A stretch of 64,000 bases of DNA from Anoplolepis gracilipes (Eukaryota > Arthropoda > Insecta > Hymenoptera > Formicidae), in NCBI RefSeq assembly GCF_047496725.1, contig NC_132978.1, positions 1,395,501 to 1,459,500 of the forward strand. The letters are read 5' to 3'. Positions within the stretch are counted from its first letter, which is position 1. Each line of letters opens with the position of its first letter. The position numbers and the translations under genes are program-made. The notes beneath the pieces are model-generated. The model saw only the letters and a program-made list of their open reading frames with translations. It was not told the DNA's origin and did not search any database. Of this stretch, positions 1 through 14,057 are shown one piece after another.

Positions 1-230
1 TTTGCGCATATTTCGGTGGCTATTTGCTTCACTGACGAATACCGTGAATTCTGTAATATTTCGAGGAATACCCGAGTGTCGGCAGATATCCGCGAGTATC
101 AAGGGACATGTCTAACAATTGCGAATTCCGACCGTCGGAAACGGTGATTCGGATTGCAGGAGGGTAGGAAAGTGAAATCGCGCGCGAACAAATGTCAGGA
201 GTTGCTGAATTGAAAGACGGACGTTCGTTT

Positions 231-232
<2 letters not shown>

Positions 233-279
<47 letters not shown>
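233..279. repeat. AT dinucleotide microsatellite
   Basis: Uninterrupted AT repeat of about 23 units. Confidence 0.95.
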
Positions 280-282
<3 letters not shown>

Positions 283-3200
283 TCGTGAAAAAGTACACAC
301 CGAATTTTTTGTATGTATATAATGCGCTGTATGCGGCGACACGTAAGTGGGAAGATATCACCGACATAGACTTCGTGTATCAATAAATGTAAATGTATCG
401 AAGTCGGGAGTGTCGTGCAAAATGTGTTTTTGAAGATATATCAATGAAGGATTAGGAGAAAATGAAAATATGCCTGGAATGAGCATCGGGCTTTGTAGAA
501 GTCAGGTAATTTATTATGTATTATTGGCGGAATTAACTTTTTTGTCGCATAGTATTTCGTACAATTTTATTTGAGTGTGTTCAAAACTGGCGTCCGACTT
601 TGTGAAAACTTATTAATTGTTGAGAGTTTTAGCTTTATTTTTAATAGTTTTAGAATGCTTGATAGATTAAACAATAGTGCTGATTATTAGAAGAATACTA
701 AAAAAATTAGGACAAACTGAAACGTTAAGTTCATGCTGCGTCTCACTTTGTTTTTCGTCGATTTTTTTAAAATTCTTACCAGATGTTAAGCGCTTGAAAG
801 CGCTTGGTTTTAATAGTTCTATAAAAATTATATACGTAAAAATTATTGGAATATTAATTATATAAATTAGCTTGTCTGAGATGGTAGACATAAATGAAAT
901 GTTATACCAGCATCTCGATCTAATTTGTATTTAATAAATATTCTAATAATTTTTATGCAAACTCTGTTTAGAAAGTACAAGTGATTGCAGAACACGAAAT
1001 TTCATTAATCAATCAAACTATCGAAATATGATCAGCATTTAATTCGATAATTTAATTTGTTTAATATTCTAATAATTTTTTTACACATAAAACTTTTTGT
1101 AGAATTATTGTAAACTTCTCAAGCACTTAAAATTTAGCAAGAAATGCTTAAAAAAGCATCGGTAAATAAAGTGAGACCAAGCGTGAACTTGGTGTCTCAC
1201 CGAGTAACTTTTTTTTTATTTTAACCACAGCTAAGTATTTGTTTAATTTGTGAAAAGAACTCTAGACCTATTAAAAGTCAAATAAATTATGCGTTTAAAA
1301 AATATTATAAATATATTTTTTTTTGTTTATACATATCTTAACATAGTATTTAATATGAAGTACGTATATTCTTTGTAATTTTTAATGATAATGAAATGAA
1401 AATTTTACACAAGTAAAAAATGCTTTCTTATGAAAGTTATTAAGTTTTTTTAATACATTTATAAATCTAGCACTTGAAACTTAAAAGGCTCTGTGTTTTT
1501 TTTCCATTGTATGAATGAAAATCATTAGAAAATGTATGTAATAAAAAAATTTATTTTAGAGAAAGTTGTATCAAAAATTCTTGTTGTATTAAAATATTCT
1601 TTTTACTTGGAATTTTGAATAAAAATACTTGTAAAATCAGGGAATTTTTTATAAAATTTGAGTAGACACTCTGAACTTTTCCTAACGCTATATTTGACGA
1701 TTGTTTCCATCTCTCTCTCTCTCATTCATTTTTCTTTCTGCCTTACATATCTATTAATTATGATTATTTTTCTCGCTTTCTTAAATTACGTTTGCTCATT
1801 ACAAATTTTTACATATTGTTTTTTAATTTTTTTTCCTCTAAATGTAAATATTGAAATCATAACATTTCCGATACCTAGCAAATTAAAAATTACTTATTAA
1901 AAAAAATATCTCATAAATTAGAAATGTAAAGTATAGCTTGTTATATCTGCGATATTTCTTGACATATCACGCATATCATCTTCTCCATCGCGCTTCCTCT
2001 TCGTCATTGCAATTTTCCTCGAGACTCGAAGTCGTTAGCTCATTGGATAAAGGAGACGCACGCCCCAAGGAACCCAAGGCTTCATCGTTGAAACTTGGGA
2101 ACAAAAGCTGCTCGCGCGTTGAGTCGACTCATGCTAATCCGATTAGGATTTACTTTAGATTTTGACGAGCGCTGTTCCCTTTCTCCCATTTCCCCATACG
2201 CGCACTTCGGGGCACATCTAATGGCCGCTTACGACCAAATTAGTTTCATACTGTCTCTCGTATTCTGTTTCATCTATCCTCTGGCCACTTATTTAGCGAA
2301 TAGTTATATTAGCTTCTATTATATTTACTTAATTGATTGTTCACTTAGCTATTGTATATGTATATCTAAATTGTTAATCAGCTATTTATTTTGAAATTTA
2401 ATTCAAGCTAATATTTGAAAAGATAATTGCTTTCTCATACGATAACGATACACAAATTTGTGGCTGAATAAAATAAAATAATTTGTATTATACTATTTTC
2501 TATAAATTGATCTGCATTAAACTATGTTTTCATTTTTCAATAATTTGATCGCCTGAATCATAAATAATACATAAATCTAATGTAAGTTTTATTATTATTA
2601 CAAAATAAATATGAGACGTGATAAAAATATTTTCTGGGAATTTTATTATAAAAAAAGGACGACATATACATAATATAAATTAAATGAAGATTTACAGAGT
2701 TGATAATAGTATTAATTCGGCGTTTAATTCGTCGTGATTCTTTGTATTCTCGGAAACGAACTTCTGTATCCTTTCGATCTTCGTCAATGAGTTTTTCAAG
2801 TGGTTTGGATAGATCCTGTAATCCCAGACAGGACACGTTGCATTGGAATCGCTGGAATTGCGTCTCAACGGACCAAGTGGCACCGAACGTGATTCTGAAA
2901 TCGATACTTCACGCTGGATATCCTCGTTTAAACCCCTTTATCGGTGATTATTCGTCAGGAAGGAAAATCGACGCAATGAGGATTAAAAATACCCAATACT
3001 ACTGGCATCTAAAAAACAGGCTTTGATCGTCTTCCTTTTATTGCACGAATGATATGCATCTCATTATCAAAAAGAGAGAATAATCGAGCCTGCCTATACT
3101 TAATTTCATTGGAGATACTCCTTATTTTCAGATATTTTTTGTATAATATTCTACGTGCAAATAGAGATAAAAAAAGTTAATAAAATAGACAGAGAATATA

Positions 3201-4410
3201 TATACACATATATAAAATAACAAATAATATTTACAATAAATATTAACGCAATATTGACATTCAAATTGTGTAAAATATAATATTTAATGTTTATGACAAT
3301 ACAATATAGATTGAGTTTTTTCATCTAACTAGAAATTTAATAAAATTCTTGAGTGAAAAAGTATTTATTAAGATATTGTAGTCACATGTATACTTCTTTT
3401 GATTTGTCAATCCTCTCATTGCTTGTTCACAAAATGCATCATTCGCATTGATGTACAATAGAATTTCTGCGAGAGTTAACGAGAGATAATACTTTAAAAT
3501 CCCTTTCTTCCATCGTCAAAGCCTTTTCTTCCGGGATTTAACCTTCTTGCTCGATAAACGGTGCAGTCATCTTCCGCCCGAGTGTTTTTCTTCTCGAGCG
3601 TGTCCGGCGCCCGGAATCTTTCATGAAAATTAAATACCGCGTGCTGGAAGATGATTGATATATCCCGCGAACGACGTTTTCCACGTCGTCTCTACCTTCG
3701 GGTTCTCCGCAGGAGGGGACGGATGATACTCGCGCCTCGAATGGAAGAGTACGGAGCCAGGCGGACATATCCTGAAATTTAGTATGACGGAACGGACGGG
3801 CTCGTATTTTATCGTTAGCAGATTCCATAGAAAATTCAGAGCTCCGCTTGCGACTCGGGTGCGGCCCGACTGCCATTTCCCATCGGACCGAGTCTCATAC
3901 GGCTCTCCACGGTTCGTGTGCCTCTATCTTCTGCTGGTAAACGAGCGTATCTCTGGAATATTTTTCAGGTGTCTTGACTTTCTGACATAAATGCATCCTT
4001 GTTCGCGCCGTCGTTAAGAAGTTTCTCTACCGTGCGGTACAACACTTTGGAACCTAGTTAGCTTGTTTGCTAGGCTTCTCAAAAACGCGGTTTTTTTCCC
4101 TACTTTACTATTTATCTAACTAATTAAAGAAAAGAAACATATTAGATAAAGTAGCAAAAATTTATATTAGTTATTAATTTATTACAAGTTGAACTATTTA
4201 TCGTCACATGTCATTCATCTGTTTTAAAAGTGAAGGAAGCATTCTTTGACAAAACTGAAACAGATTTGTGAAAATTTGACGACAACATAATTTGATGTAT
4301 TAATTTTATTTTCTAAATTTTTTTTTATTTTCCTTTATCTTCTTTAAATATTCTAGCAATTAACGTTCAAATTAAGTTTTTGTCAAAGTAAAGTTAGTTA
4401 ATTTCAAAGC

Positions 4411-4411
<1 letters not shown>

Positions 4412-4450
<39 letters not shown>
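4412..4450. repeat. AC dinucleotide microsatellite
   Basis: Uninterrupted AC repeat of about 19 units. Confidence 0.95.
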
Positions 4451-4451
<1 letters not shown>

Positions 4452-4607
4452 TTGTTGCTTTAAAGAGATTTAACTCGTTAAACATAGGTATGCATAATTA
4501 GTGATATTCGCGTAATGACATCTCGCAGAGAATATTTACTGAAAAGGAATTAATTCTGCACATACTTCAAAAAAATTCAACAAGAGAAAAACTGTGAGAG
4601 TTTGATG

Positions 4608-4629
4608 TATATATATATATATATATATA
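4608..4629. repeat. AT dinucleotide microsatellite
   Basis: Uninterrupted AT repeat of about 11 units. Confidence 0.9.
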
Positions 4630-5437
4630 CAACATATATCATCTATTGATGTATTCTTTGCCAATTTTTACGATTTTATCGCGGCAATAATTCATCGTTA
4701 CATCATAATAGAAACGTACGTTCAGCGAAGTCGATGCGTTTTCCGCGTCCGCAGACCAATGCAATTCGGAAAGTTTCTCTCGAAGCGGAAAACGCGACTC
4801 GACCGAGTAGACAAGGAAGAACATAAAAGGAGGAAGGATGGCGGAAGTTTGCCTCCTTGGGTGTGCTTGCGGTTAGGTGAGACTCTAAAAAAATCATGAA
4901 TCAGAGACGAAACGAGCCTCAATAATAGATTGTGCAATTCGAAAACTTCGTCGGATAAGTCTAAAGAATGACAGCGCATCCACGTGAAACTTGTCGTAGA
5001 AGTGTAAAACTTGCCTCTTTTCTACGGCATGTTACAGCATGTTACGGCTCTTATTACTAAAAATATCGAGCACAATATATTTTTGATCTTTTATTCACTA
5101 AAAGTTATTTTGGTAATTATGTAAACATTATTGTTTTTAAAAGAAAAAGTGAAAGGCTCGATTGCTCTACATGTATCAGTTAGGAGATTTATTATCTATT
5201 TTCTCTTTCTTTTTAATTGAAATAAAATATTTCTAGAATTTTTTATAAAATATTTTCTCCTAATTCTTTTTCTCTTGTAAGAAAACATTATTGCAAACAA
5301 TATTGCAATTTTCTTCATGCAATTTCTTTTATAAAAGACTATATTTTATTTATGTTATGTTTTTGTACGTGTCTGATACATTATGTTAAATGATATCAAA
5401 CTATGTAAATTAATTTTATTTTTGTCAGAGAGAGTGC

Positions 5438-5439
<2 letters not shown>

Positions 5440-5471
<32 letters not shown>
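5440..5471. repeat. AT dinucleotide microsatellite
   Basis: Uninterrupted AT repeat of about 16 units. Confidence 0.93.
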
Positions 5472-5476
<5 letters not shown>

Positions 5477-6161
5477 CAGGTTATATCAGAAAAATTAAAT
5501 TAGATTCAAAATTTATATCTACGAAAATATCGAAGCAATTCCTTGTTGTTGTCTTATATCCTTTAGGTTTGCAAAAACAGGACGGTGCTCATTAGTCGGA
5601 AGAAGTCTTATACAGGGATCTTAAAGCATCCTGTTTTTCAAGTAAAGCTCGTGATCGTCGAGGGACGTTGACCGCTTAAATAGCAGAAAACGAATACGAC
5701 GAACATTTGCGCTGCCGTATTATGCTTTCTTCGTCGCATGAAAACTCCGCGGAAAACTAACCGGCGATGAGGCGAAACTTTCGTTGTCGAAAACTTGTAA
5801 TACTTCGGTAATATTATAGTTCGTATATATTGCGTTTCGTTTGTAGTAAATGCCGTAAAAATTGTAAATGGACCGCCGTTCTTTCTCATGAAAACAATCC
5901 ACATCGTCTGAATTCTGTAATGCGAGAAAAGTTATAATAGCGAATTTTTTTCATTCTCAAGATAGTGCAATACTATACTTAATAAAGTTATAATTTTTTT
6001 GGTATTGTCCGAATCATTTAGAAGCGATTAATTATATTTTACTTTATAGTTCACTATTTAAAAAAATGAAATTTGAAATGCCAGGTCGTTTCAAAGTTTT
6101 CAACAATTAAAAATTCAATAACGACGTTGTTTGATGGTAATTTTAATATTTTATAACGCAG

Positions 6162-6164
<3 letters not shown>

Positions 6165-6219
<55 letters not shown>
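6165..6219. repeat. CT dinucleotide microsatellite
   Basis: CT tract of about 55 bp with a minor interruption near its 3' end. Confidence 0.95.
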
Positions 6220-7444
6220 TTTTCCAACTAAAATAGGTTTTTTACGAAATTAATAATCTTGTTTTCCAGTATAAATGTCAAAATGCAATCAATGTGATAA
6301 ATTTTGACATGACACAAAAATTGGTCGTTCTAGGATGAATTTATTCTTTGAATTGTATTACGTTCCATTTTCTCGAACGCATCGCTGGAGGAACGATCGG
6401 GATCCTACTGTGTGAGAAAATATTGCGATATTTCTTCGGATATGGATGCCGAGAGCGAAACTCGAGGAGAGCTGTCCATCAACCATACGATGGGCATCTC
6501 CATTTCCATATCTTTTGTTGCTCCTTCGCTATTTTTTATCCGCCTCTTGACCTGCGCTTGACTATCCGCTCAATCGAGATTCTCAACTTTCTTCTAACTA
6601 GAATATCAGTAGAAAATAATACAGATCTATAATTAGTTTTCTACTAAAAATTTATATCAGTTTTCACTAACAAATACTAATAAAGTAGGACCAAGTAATA
6701 TCGGAAATATCAATTAATCTTTCCCTGTTGGAAAAATATTTGTATTGTAATTATTTTTGAACTAAAATATAATCTAGAGTGATGAGACTGCTAAAATAAT
6801 TTTCTAGATATTGAAGAAACTTTCTTCTTAACCTTATCTCGAGCTAAATTAAATTTCTTGAAATTACTTTTGTTTTAATTCAATTTTTATTTTAATTTTT
6901 ATCGTTCTTTATATGAAAGATACTATATCCTGAAATTAAGTGGATTGGTTGATTAGTTAATTGCAAACGCGATTATAATTTGATATTCAGATATTTGCCA
7001 CGTTCAAAATGTATGTTATGATATAAAAAAAGTGTTATGTCGTAAATCGTAAATCATAACAGGCCGTGCCTGATTCTTTGAATTTTTCAGTTTTTGTCTT
7101 TTTCTTTCTGGTTGGAATCACGCTCTCTCGATGTCAAAAGAAAACCGACAAGAGATTCACGGACAGTCCAGCTGCCACATATTTTTCCGCCTCGGAAAGC
7201 TCGTCTGTCTTCGCAGGCGAATGTTCGATATCCCGCAAAATTCCATCGTTCCATAGGTCCTTATCGGTTCCGTCTAACGTACCTGTTCAAAGGACCGTGT
7301 ATATTTTTCTACTGTGAGTTAGACAAACGATCAGTCAACTCTGTTATTCTAATAAAAATTATTTACAGAAAGACTCACCGGAACGAATAAAATTCGATAT
7401 TCGTAATATATTTATGTAAGAAGAATCAATTGTCTTTCATAGTT

Positions 7445-9368
7445 CAGTAAATGTTTTTGATTTACTCACAAAATAATTTCTAATCTGTAATAAATTGCAG
7501 CTATAATAAATTTTACTTGCATACGTATAATTTGTTATAGTGTTTCTTTTTAATCTCATTAGATTATAATTAATAACGTGTGCAATGAAAAACTCAGCAT
7601 GTATGTGACTTTACATAAACGTTTCCGTTAAAATATTTTAACAAAGACAGGGATTAAAAACATAGCGTGCATGAAAATTATAATACACGAGAACAGAGTC
7701 ACAAAAAGTTTAATCTCGTTTGCGACTCGCAGTCATGAAAATTGACGGCCTCTACGCGCACGTTGACGCTTTTACAAAGCTAAATCTACGCTGACATCGA
7801 GAATAAATCACGAATCGCAACAAAATTTTATATATTTTGCGACGTGCGTCTCGCTCGCGACGTTGCGAGAAAAATTGCAAGGACACGCATTACAATTGAA
7901 TGTGTCGGCGTCTAAAATGGTCGTATGTCATATTTCTCTTAGCGACAATCCCTGCTTAAATGCGGGATTCGATCCGGGATACCCAGGATTCCAGTTTCGA
8001 CGAAGGATCTTCTCTTGTGCGACTTGGCTCGACAACGCTTCGGTCGCGGTCAATTATTCCAGTCACGTGTGGGATTCACTGTCATTCTCGATATCCCCGA
8101 TTCAGAGTGTCCTGTCACCCCTGTCTGCTCGGGATCTACTCTCGGACGTGTCTCGAACCGAACGAACGACTCCTCTCCACGTTTTCTTTCTATTTTTACA
8201 TTGAAAAAAGATTACATCTTTTTATGATGATATCATTACTTAATTCTGGATAAATTTGAATAATTACATTGAATCAATTTTTTACTCGATAATAAGTGAT
8301 ATTGCCTATCATCTATGTTCTGTTACATAGCTCGAGATTTATTCCATCTCATTTTTGATCTCTAGAAAGAAATTCTGATAAATGCTAATCATTTTACTTT
8401 TTATCTTCTTTAATAACAGGTTTTAAGCGCCATGTCGCTTTATATTTTAAGCACGTGTTATGGACAATTAATTTTCAGTTAGATAATAATATATTTTTGT
8501 TATATATCTAACTGAAAATTATTCGAATAATATCATGTTTGATATAATTTTAATTGCAAAAATTTTATTTAATTTCTTAAATTACTTTCAAAACGATAAA
8601 AAATATATAAATTTTAGTTTTTATTATAAGGTAATTTTTATTTGCGATACTATAGATAAGGAAAGGTTGCGCCACAAGAAACCTCAAATTTTTTTGATAA
8701 TAAGTCATTTTGCTTGCTTTCATTTGCGACAAATTGTTGGTATGAAAGGAAGTTATTGTTCGAAAATAGATAATGTATGTTCCAATATATGTAGACTACA
8801 TTTATTGTTACTACAATACTAGTTAATACAATACTGAAATACCATTCGTATATCACACGTTCATGCTGTTATACATCATATTGATTGTACTGCTATTTAA
8901 AACGAAATACAGCCATAAGCAAGCCCACGAGGCGCTTTTGTGTTATTTGTGGCAATCGATCTGTTGGTATACAAACAATATTTATTGTAGTTCTTGTAAA
9001 TAATTTAAACACATTTTGCATTCTAAAATTATGTATTTTTAGATTCCTTTTTTTATTAATTTTATGATTTTTTTTCATTAATGACGAGATTCGCATATTG
9101 TATACATAAAGTATGTACATATATTGTATATATAATATTTTCATGCACGTTATAATGTTTTTAATCTCTGTCTTAGTTAAAATATTTCAACGGATTAAAT
9201 ATTTTAACGTTTACGTAAAACCATATACATGCTGAGTTTTTCTACATTGCAGACGTTATTAATAATAATTTAATGAGACCATAAGAAAACCTTATAAAAA
9301 TTATACATGTGTAAGTAAAATTGATTAAAGATTAAAAATTATTTTGTGAACAAATGAAGAATATTTAC
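7445..9368. mobile_element. Long inverted repeat (arms about 240 bp, 1.45 kb apart), possible DNA transposon
   Basis: The left arm, about 7445-7685, is matched in reverse complement by about 9132-9368. Shared blocks include CTCAGCATGTAT, AAATATTTTAAC, GATTAAAAACAT, GTGCATGAAAAT and CACAAAATAATTT. The arms differ by scattered substitutions and small indels, so this is an old copy. No transposase is recognisable in the interior, and I see no clear target-site duplication. It could be a non-autonomous transposon with long terminal repeats or two copies of one repeat inserted in opposite orientation. Confidence 0.6.
8471..8519. repeat. Hairpin inside the long inverted repeat
   Basis: ATTTTCAGTTAGATA and its reverse complement TATCTAACTGAAAAT face each other across a short AT-rich spacer, giving a 15-bp stem. 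Confidence 0.6.
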
Positions 9369-9397
9369 AATTTTTCGACAAAATACGGAAATTTGTT

Positions 9398-9404
9398 ATA
9401 TATG

Positions 9405-9467
<63 letters not shown>
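9398..9467. repeat. AT-rich dinucleotide microsatellite
   Basis: Nearly pure TA repeat broken by a GTA and an ACA near the start; it lies just outside the right arm of the 7445-9368 inverted repeat. Confidence 0.93.
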
Positions 9468-9469
<2 letters not shown>

Positions 9470-11522
9470 TGTTGTCTTATGTTACAATTGCATAATTGTA
9501 TAATAACGCATAGCTACTTCGATTAATTGCCCAGCAAAATTAATTACTATTCAGCTGCGATCAATAATGAGACAGTAATAATGTAGGAAACCGCGACTGT
9601 GATAAACAGAATATTGATTTCGTAATGGAAACCTTATGCACTAATTTATTATTATTGTAATGAAATGCGATGTTAGTTATAATTGGTAACTATATCCTCT
9701 TTTATGATTTTTCTTTTTTCTTTTCTAATTGTAAGATCTTTTCTGTCTGAATTTTTATAAACAATATAGAAAATCTTTTAAAGGCTTAATTATTATGATA
9801 TTTAATCTTCAATGTTAAAAATCGTAAAACTGTGATATGGAATGTGTAAAGAAAAGGTGGTTTTAAAATATTCACAATTTATAAATTAGAAAAGTGTAGA
9901 TGATAGAGAAAATTAAGAGTATATCGTTATAATTGGCAGTATTTTGCGATATAAACTACGTAACACAATTCTAAATTATTCACAGAAAACATGTAAAAAA
10001 AATTTTTTACGAATAAACTAAATTGACGCTTGAAAGGGGAATACTTCGGGATAGAAAGAAGGCGACGGCGAGATATCTCCAGAAATATGGGGCCGGCGAT
10101 CTCTTAAAAAACCGAGAACGAGTCCTTGGCATGATAAACGCCCGGATCTTCGCAGAGCAGCAGGTGCAACGGCGGCTAAGTATGTAATATCGTTCTAGGT
10201 CGGCAGTAAAAATTCTTCCGGGACTCGACGCGTGCGTGATCTATCCTCACTAGAGGAGGGCTAAACGACTCGCAAAGAGATTCTCTCCGGAGAATATCCT
10301 CGCGGTCTGAGTAACGATCGTCACGGAGAAGCATCGCGTAAGTCCGATGCGGGACCACGCTGGATGCGGAAACGTTTGTTACGAGAATTGTGAAACACGG
10401 CAATTTCGTAACGGAAACCTTACTCACTGATTTATCCTTGTAACCAATTGGTCGGAACGGCGGTATAAGTTAGAAAATGTTTTCTCGTACAAATGTTTTA
10501 CGACGACGTAACAGTTTAAATGGTGATCTTTACTGAATGTCATAAAGGAGAAAAAGACAAGGTTTGAGTTAAACTTGACCAGAATAAACGAGTAAATCGG
10601 TTAAAGTAAATATGTACGCGATATCTCGACAACTATAAAATCATACGATATTGTTCTCTCACGTCGTTCGTATCGGTAACGTAACGATAATCGCTCGGTG
10701 ATACCGAAAGATTTTCGTAAATCGCGCCGACGACTTTCCCTGATGCTCTTTTACCGTTGTCGATTACACATCGTAACGACCCCATAAGAAGATTACATCG
10801 TGTTCGAAATTCGTCGCGCTCGAAAATTTTCCGCCACGGTTATACCCCACCTTTGAGCAAGTCGTAAACATCGGCAAAAATTGCGTCTGTATGATACGAA
10901 GCTACCATCATAAAAGTCTGGCGAAATGTTGACGACGATGACGACGATGTCGGAAAAATTCGCGGAAAATACGAAAGATACCTGGTCTTGGATAACCCGG
11001 AGCGGATCGCGAAATACGAAACGCGCGACTGCGTTTTTCCCACGTGCTTTCCGTTCCATATATGAAGTACATTCCTTCCCGTCTCTCTTTCAAAAGTAGC
11101 AATTTTCCAGCTTTTATGCGATCATGAACGATTAAATTCGTTCCTAGAATTTCAAAGAAAATTGATAAAACATAATTTAAGATTTAATTTTGTTGATTAT
11201 GTTACGAGTATAATAAAAATAATTTGTAAAGTGAGCTTAAAGTAATTTAATATAAAGTAATGTAATTTATAGTAATATGAAGTAGGTAATATATAATTTA
11301 CACTGCATCATTTTCTGTTTGTATATATAGTACACTTTTCAGTTTTAGTATTTTGAGATTCCCATTTAAATCGATCGTTAATATTTCATCCGTGATTTAA
11401 TTAATTTATTTATATGTAGATTTATATATAGGACATCGCGTAAGCTCCTCGTAAATGACTCGTCACGTGCTTGAAAATGCGTGTTCCCGCATTTCTTTAT
11501 AAAAATCCGGTGCTGACACAAC

Positions 11523-11527
<5 letters not shown>

Positions 11528-11554
<27 letters not shown>
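11528..11554. repeat. Poly-A tract
   Basis: About 27 consecutive A. I see no retroelement sequence beside it. Confidence 0.93.
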
Positions 11555-11557
<3 letters not shown>

Positions 11558-11817
11558 AATGGATGCTGTCGTTTACGGTATTCATGATGAACGAGAGTAA
11601 CAATATGAAACTAAAGGCTCGACAGAGAAACGAGCGAAACAAGATGCACGTAAGAATACTCGTATTCAGCGCGTCGTAGGACTCACTTAACTGTCTTCCT
11701 GTCCCTCAACTTCCGTTCTCCAAACACACGCCGGATTTCCATCCCCTCCGGATTTCCACAATGCGTTTACTGGAATTTGCCGAGTATTAAAAGAACAAGA
11801 TATATCTCGGCGCGCGT

Positions 11818-11818
<1 letters not shown>

Positions 11819-11845
<27 letters not shown>
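11819..11845. repeat. CT dinucleotide microsatellite
   Basis: CT tract of about 13 units. Confidence 0.93.
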
Positions 11846-11848
<3 letters not shown>

Positions 11849-12639
11849 CTTTATTTACAGTGAGAAACCACCTCCGCGAAAGAAAGGAGCGACTAGGGGA
11901 TAATACGGAGAAAGAGAAAGAGAGAGAGAAACGTAATCTTGTAACTGCGGTGTGCGCGATGTACTCGGCGCGTTACACAACTCGGGAAATGCGAGGAACG
12001 TCGTTTCCGGTCCCAGAAGAAACGCGGAATATTCTTTCACACGCTTCTGTATGCAATTTTTGTGTTTCTTTCTTTAACCCACCTGAAAACAAATGACATT
12101 GCAATATTCGAGCATTTTTAGCCTGTCTTCATCAACACGAAAAAATAAACATGCAATATTCTGTTTAAAAAATTGTTTATTCTTTGTGTGAATTATTGTC
12201 AAATAATTAAAACTTAGCATAATATAATATTCTGAATGACAATTAATAATGTCAAACTTACTATTAATTTTATTATTAATTAATCATTAAGTGTTACTTG
12301 TAAGTTAATTTAAAAATGTATTTCTCTTGATTAAGAACAATATAATTTCATGTTCGTAAAATAAAATTTAGGATAGGAAGGATTAAGCAATAAAGAGCTT
12401 GCTAGGAACTTTAGTTAATCTTCCGTCGAGTCGTTGATATAAGTCATAACATGAAATGTAAGCCGTAGTGTCGGCTCTAATCTTTTATAGCACAATGGTG
12501 TAAGTTTCAAGGAACAATGAACCTGAATTTGATAAGGAATGCTGAAGTAAACGTTTACGAGTTATAATAACTAACGTGCAATGACTAGTGAACAATTGTA
12601 GGTACATTATCTTGTTCTCATTATTTTTTTTTGTTTTAT

Positions 12640-12910
12640 TATTGCTTTTTAAAATCTGTGAAAGATTTGTACAAGCAGTGATATACAGGTGGATTGATTT
12701 ATTGGTAAAGTTGTCCCTGTTGAATGTAAAATTAAGTATACGATGCAAAAACGTTTTTTTATTTTTTAATGTGACTGAAGAGACATTAGTAAGTACCAAA
12801 ACGTCCCATGTGTAAATTTTTACAAAATAAATGTTACTTCACTGAAAAAATCAATCTATTTTTGTCACTGCTTGTACATACAAGTCTTCTACAGTAGATC
12901 TTTTTTTTTT
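12640..12910. mobile_element. Degenerate foldback repeat
   Basis: TGTACAAGCAGTGA followed by GATTGATTT near 12668-12700 recurs in reverse complement near 12849-12880, with weaker matching outside. It probably represents an eroded MITE; the boundaries are uncertain. Confidence 0.4.
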
Positions 12911-13808
12911 TTTTGTCTTAACAAAATGAGATTTTGATTTTGATATTAAAATTAAAATTATTATTTTTATTTTTTTTTTTTTTTATTTTATAAACGCTCC
13001 ATCTATTTTATCTATTTTTATTATATGCTTCTATCTAATTTAGCGAAACTGGCACACGGTACCAAGTTCTTCATCTTTCGAAAATGATACAAAGTAAATA
13101 AATAAGTAGATTAAAAGATAAATTTTTGAATCTTGCCGGTGAATCTTTCCACATCAAAGAGTACGAAAAGCGCCTGCAGTCTAATTAAACAATGATAAAT
13201 GAGTTATTCGCGGTTTCCGCGAGTTCTCTACCAAGAAGATTCTCTTCGTACTTCCGCCCCGATAAATCAATTTCCGGAGTGGCGAGCATCTCGCGTCGTC
13301 TTATTTCATCATAGAATTGCTCTCGCGAAAATATGCGCTTATTGCTCTATTTTGAAATTCCACGAGCTGCATGTCAAACCCGCAGAAACTTCCTTTGACG
13401 GCGTATTTCGAATCGATTTCCGGTGAATACGTACATACATATCGATGCATTGCGTAGCACATTGCACATGTCAAAAATCACGATACACACACTAGAAAAT
13501 CTTCTCAGACTTTTCTCGAAATTCTCTACAAAGTTAAAAAGATTATTAATTTTTCCATATTTATCTGCAGTTGCGCTGACTCTTCTTCTATTATTCTCTA
13601 ATGTAACTGATAAAAATTAGAAAGACAATGATAACGAGAAATCTATTTTTTTCTCTTTTTAATACGTGTCTTTCTTTGTCCGTGAGTTCTCGCAAAGAAT
13701 TTTGCGTTCTTATATTTCGAGATCCTTAAAATATTCAGACTTGTTCTCGACGAAACGCTTGATGTGATATTTTTGAGGGAAAGGCAGGGAATAAAGATCT
13801 CGGACGGT

Positions 13809-13831
13809 TCTCTCTCTCTCTCTCTCTCTCT
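13809..13831. repeat. CT dinucleotide microsatellite
   Basis: CT tract of about 11 units in a CpG-richer block. Confidence 0.9.
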
Positions 13832-14024
13832 TCACGAGCGCGCGCGTATGCACGTGCATTACAGCGACACGTCCTGAGAGACAAACGCCTTTGAAGTTGC
13901 ATCGACATCGACAGCAACTCGATTCCGAGAACGTGTTGTCAGCTCGTTTCTCCCCTGCGGGATATCCCGGGTATTTTTCCAGGATCTGAATACACGTATA
14001 CCTACTACAGTGCTGGCTTATTCG

Positions 14025-14057
14025 CTCACTCACTCACTCGCTCGCTCGCTCGCTCGG
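14025..14057. repeat. CTCA/CTCG tetranucleotide repeat
   Basis: Three CTCA units run directly into several CTCG units; the two versions differ at one position, consistent with a point change spread by repeat expansion. Confidence 0.9.

Noticed and set aside
2558..2883. Minus-strand frames with a charged, helical-looking stretch (KLIDEDRKDTEVRFREY)
   Set aside because: The most natural-looking of the minor frames, but short, with no splice signals or family match I can name.
5573..5638. 10-bp inverted repeat AAAAACAGGA/TCCTGTTTTT
   Set aside because: Short and low-complexity; within chance expectation over 64 kb.
7960..7985. GGGATTCGATCCGGG resembling a tRNA T arm
   Set aside because: No acceptor, D or anticodon arms could be found around it.
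10750..10790. FYRCRL wording resembling the F strand of a V-type Ig domain
   Set aside because: The flanking residues lack the expected D-G-Y context and a stop follows closely.
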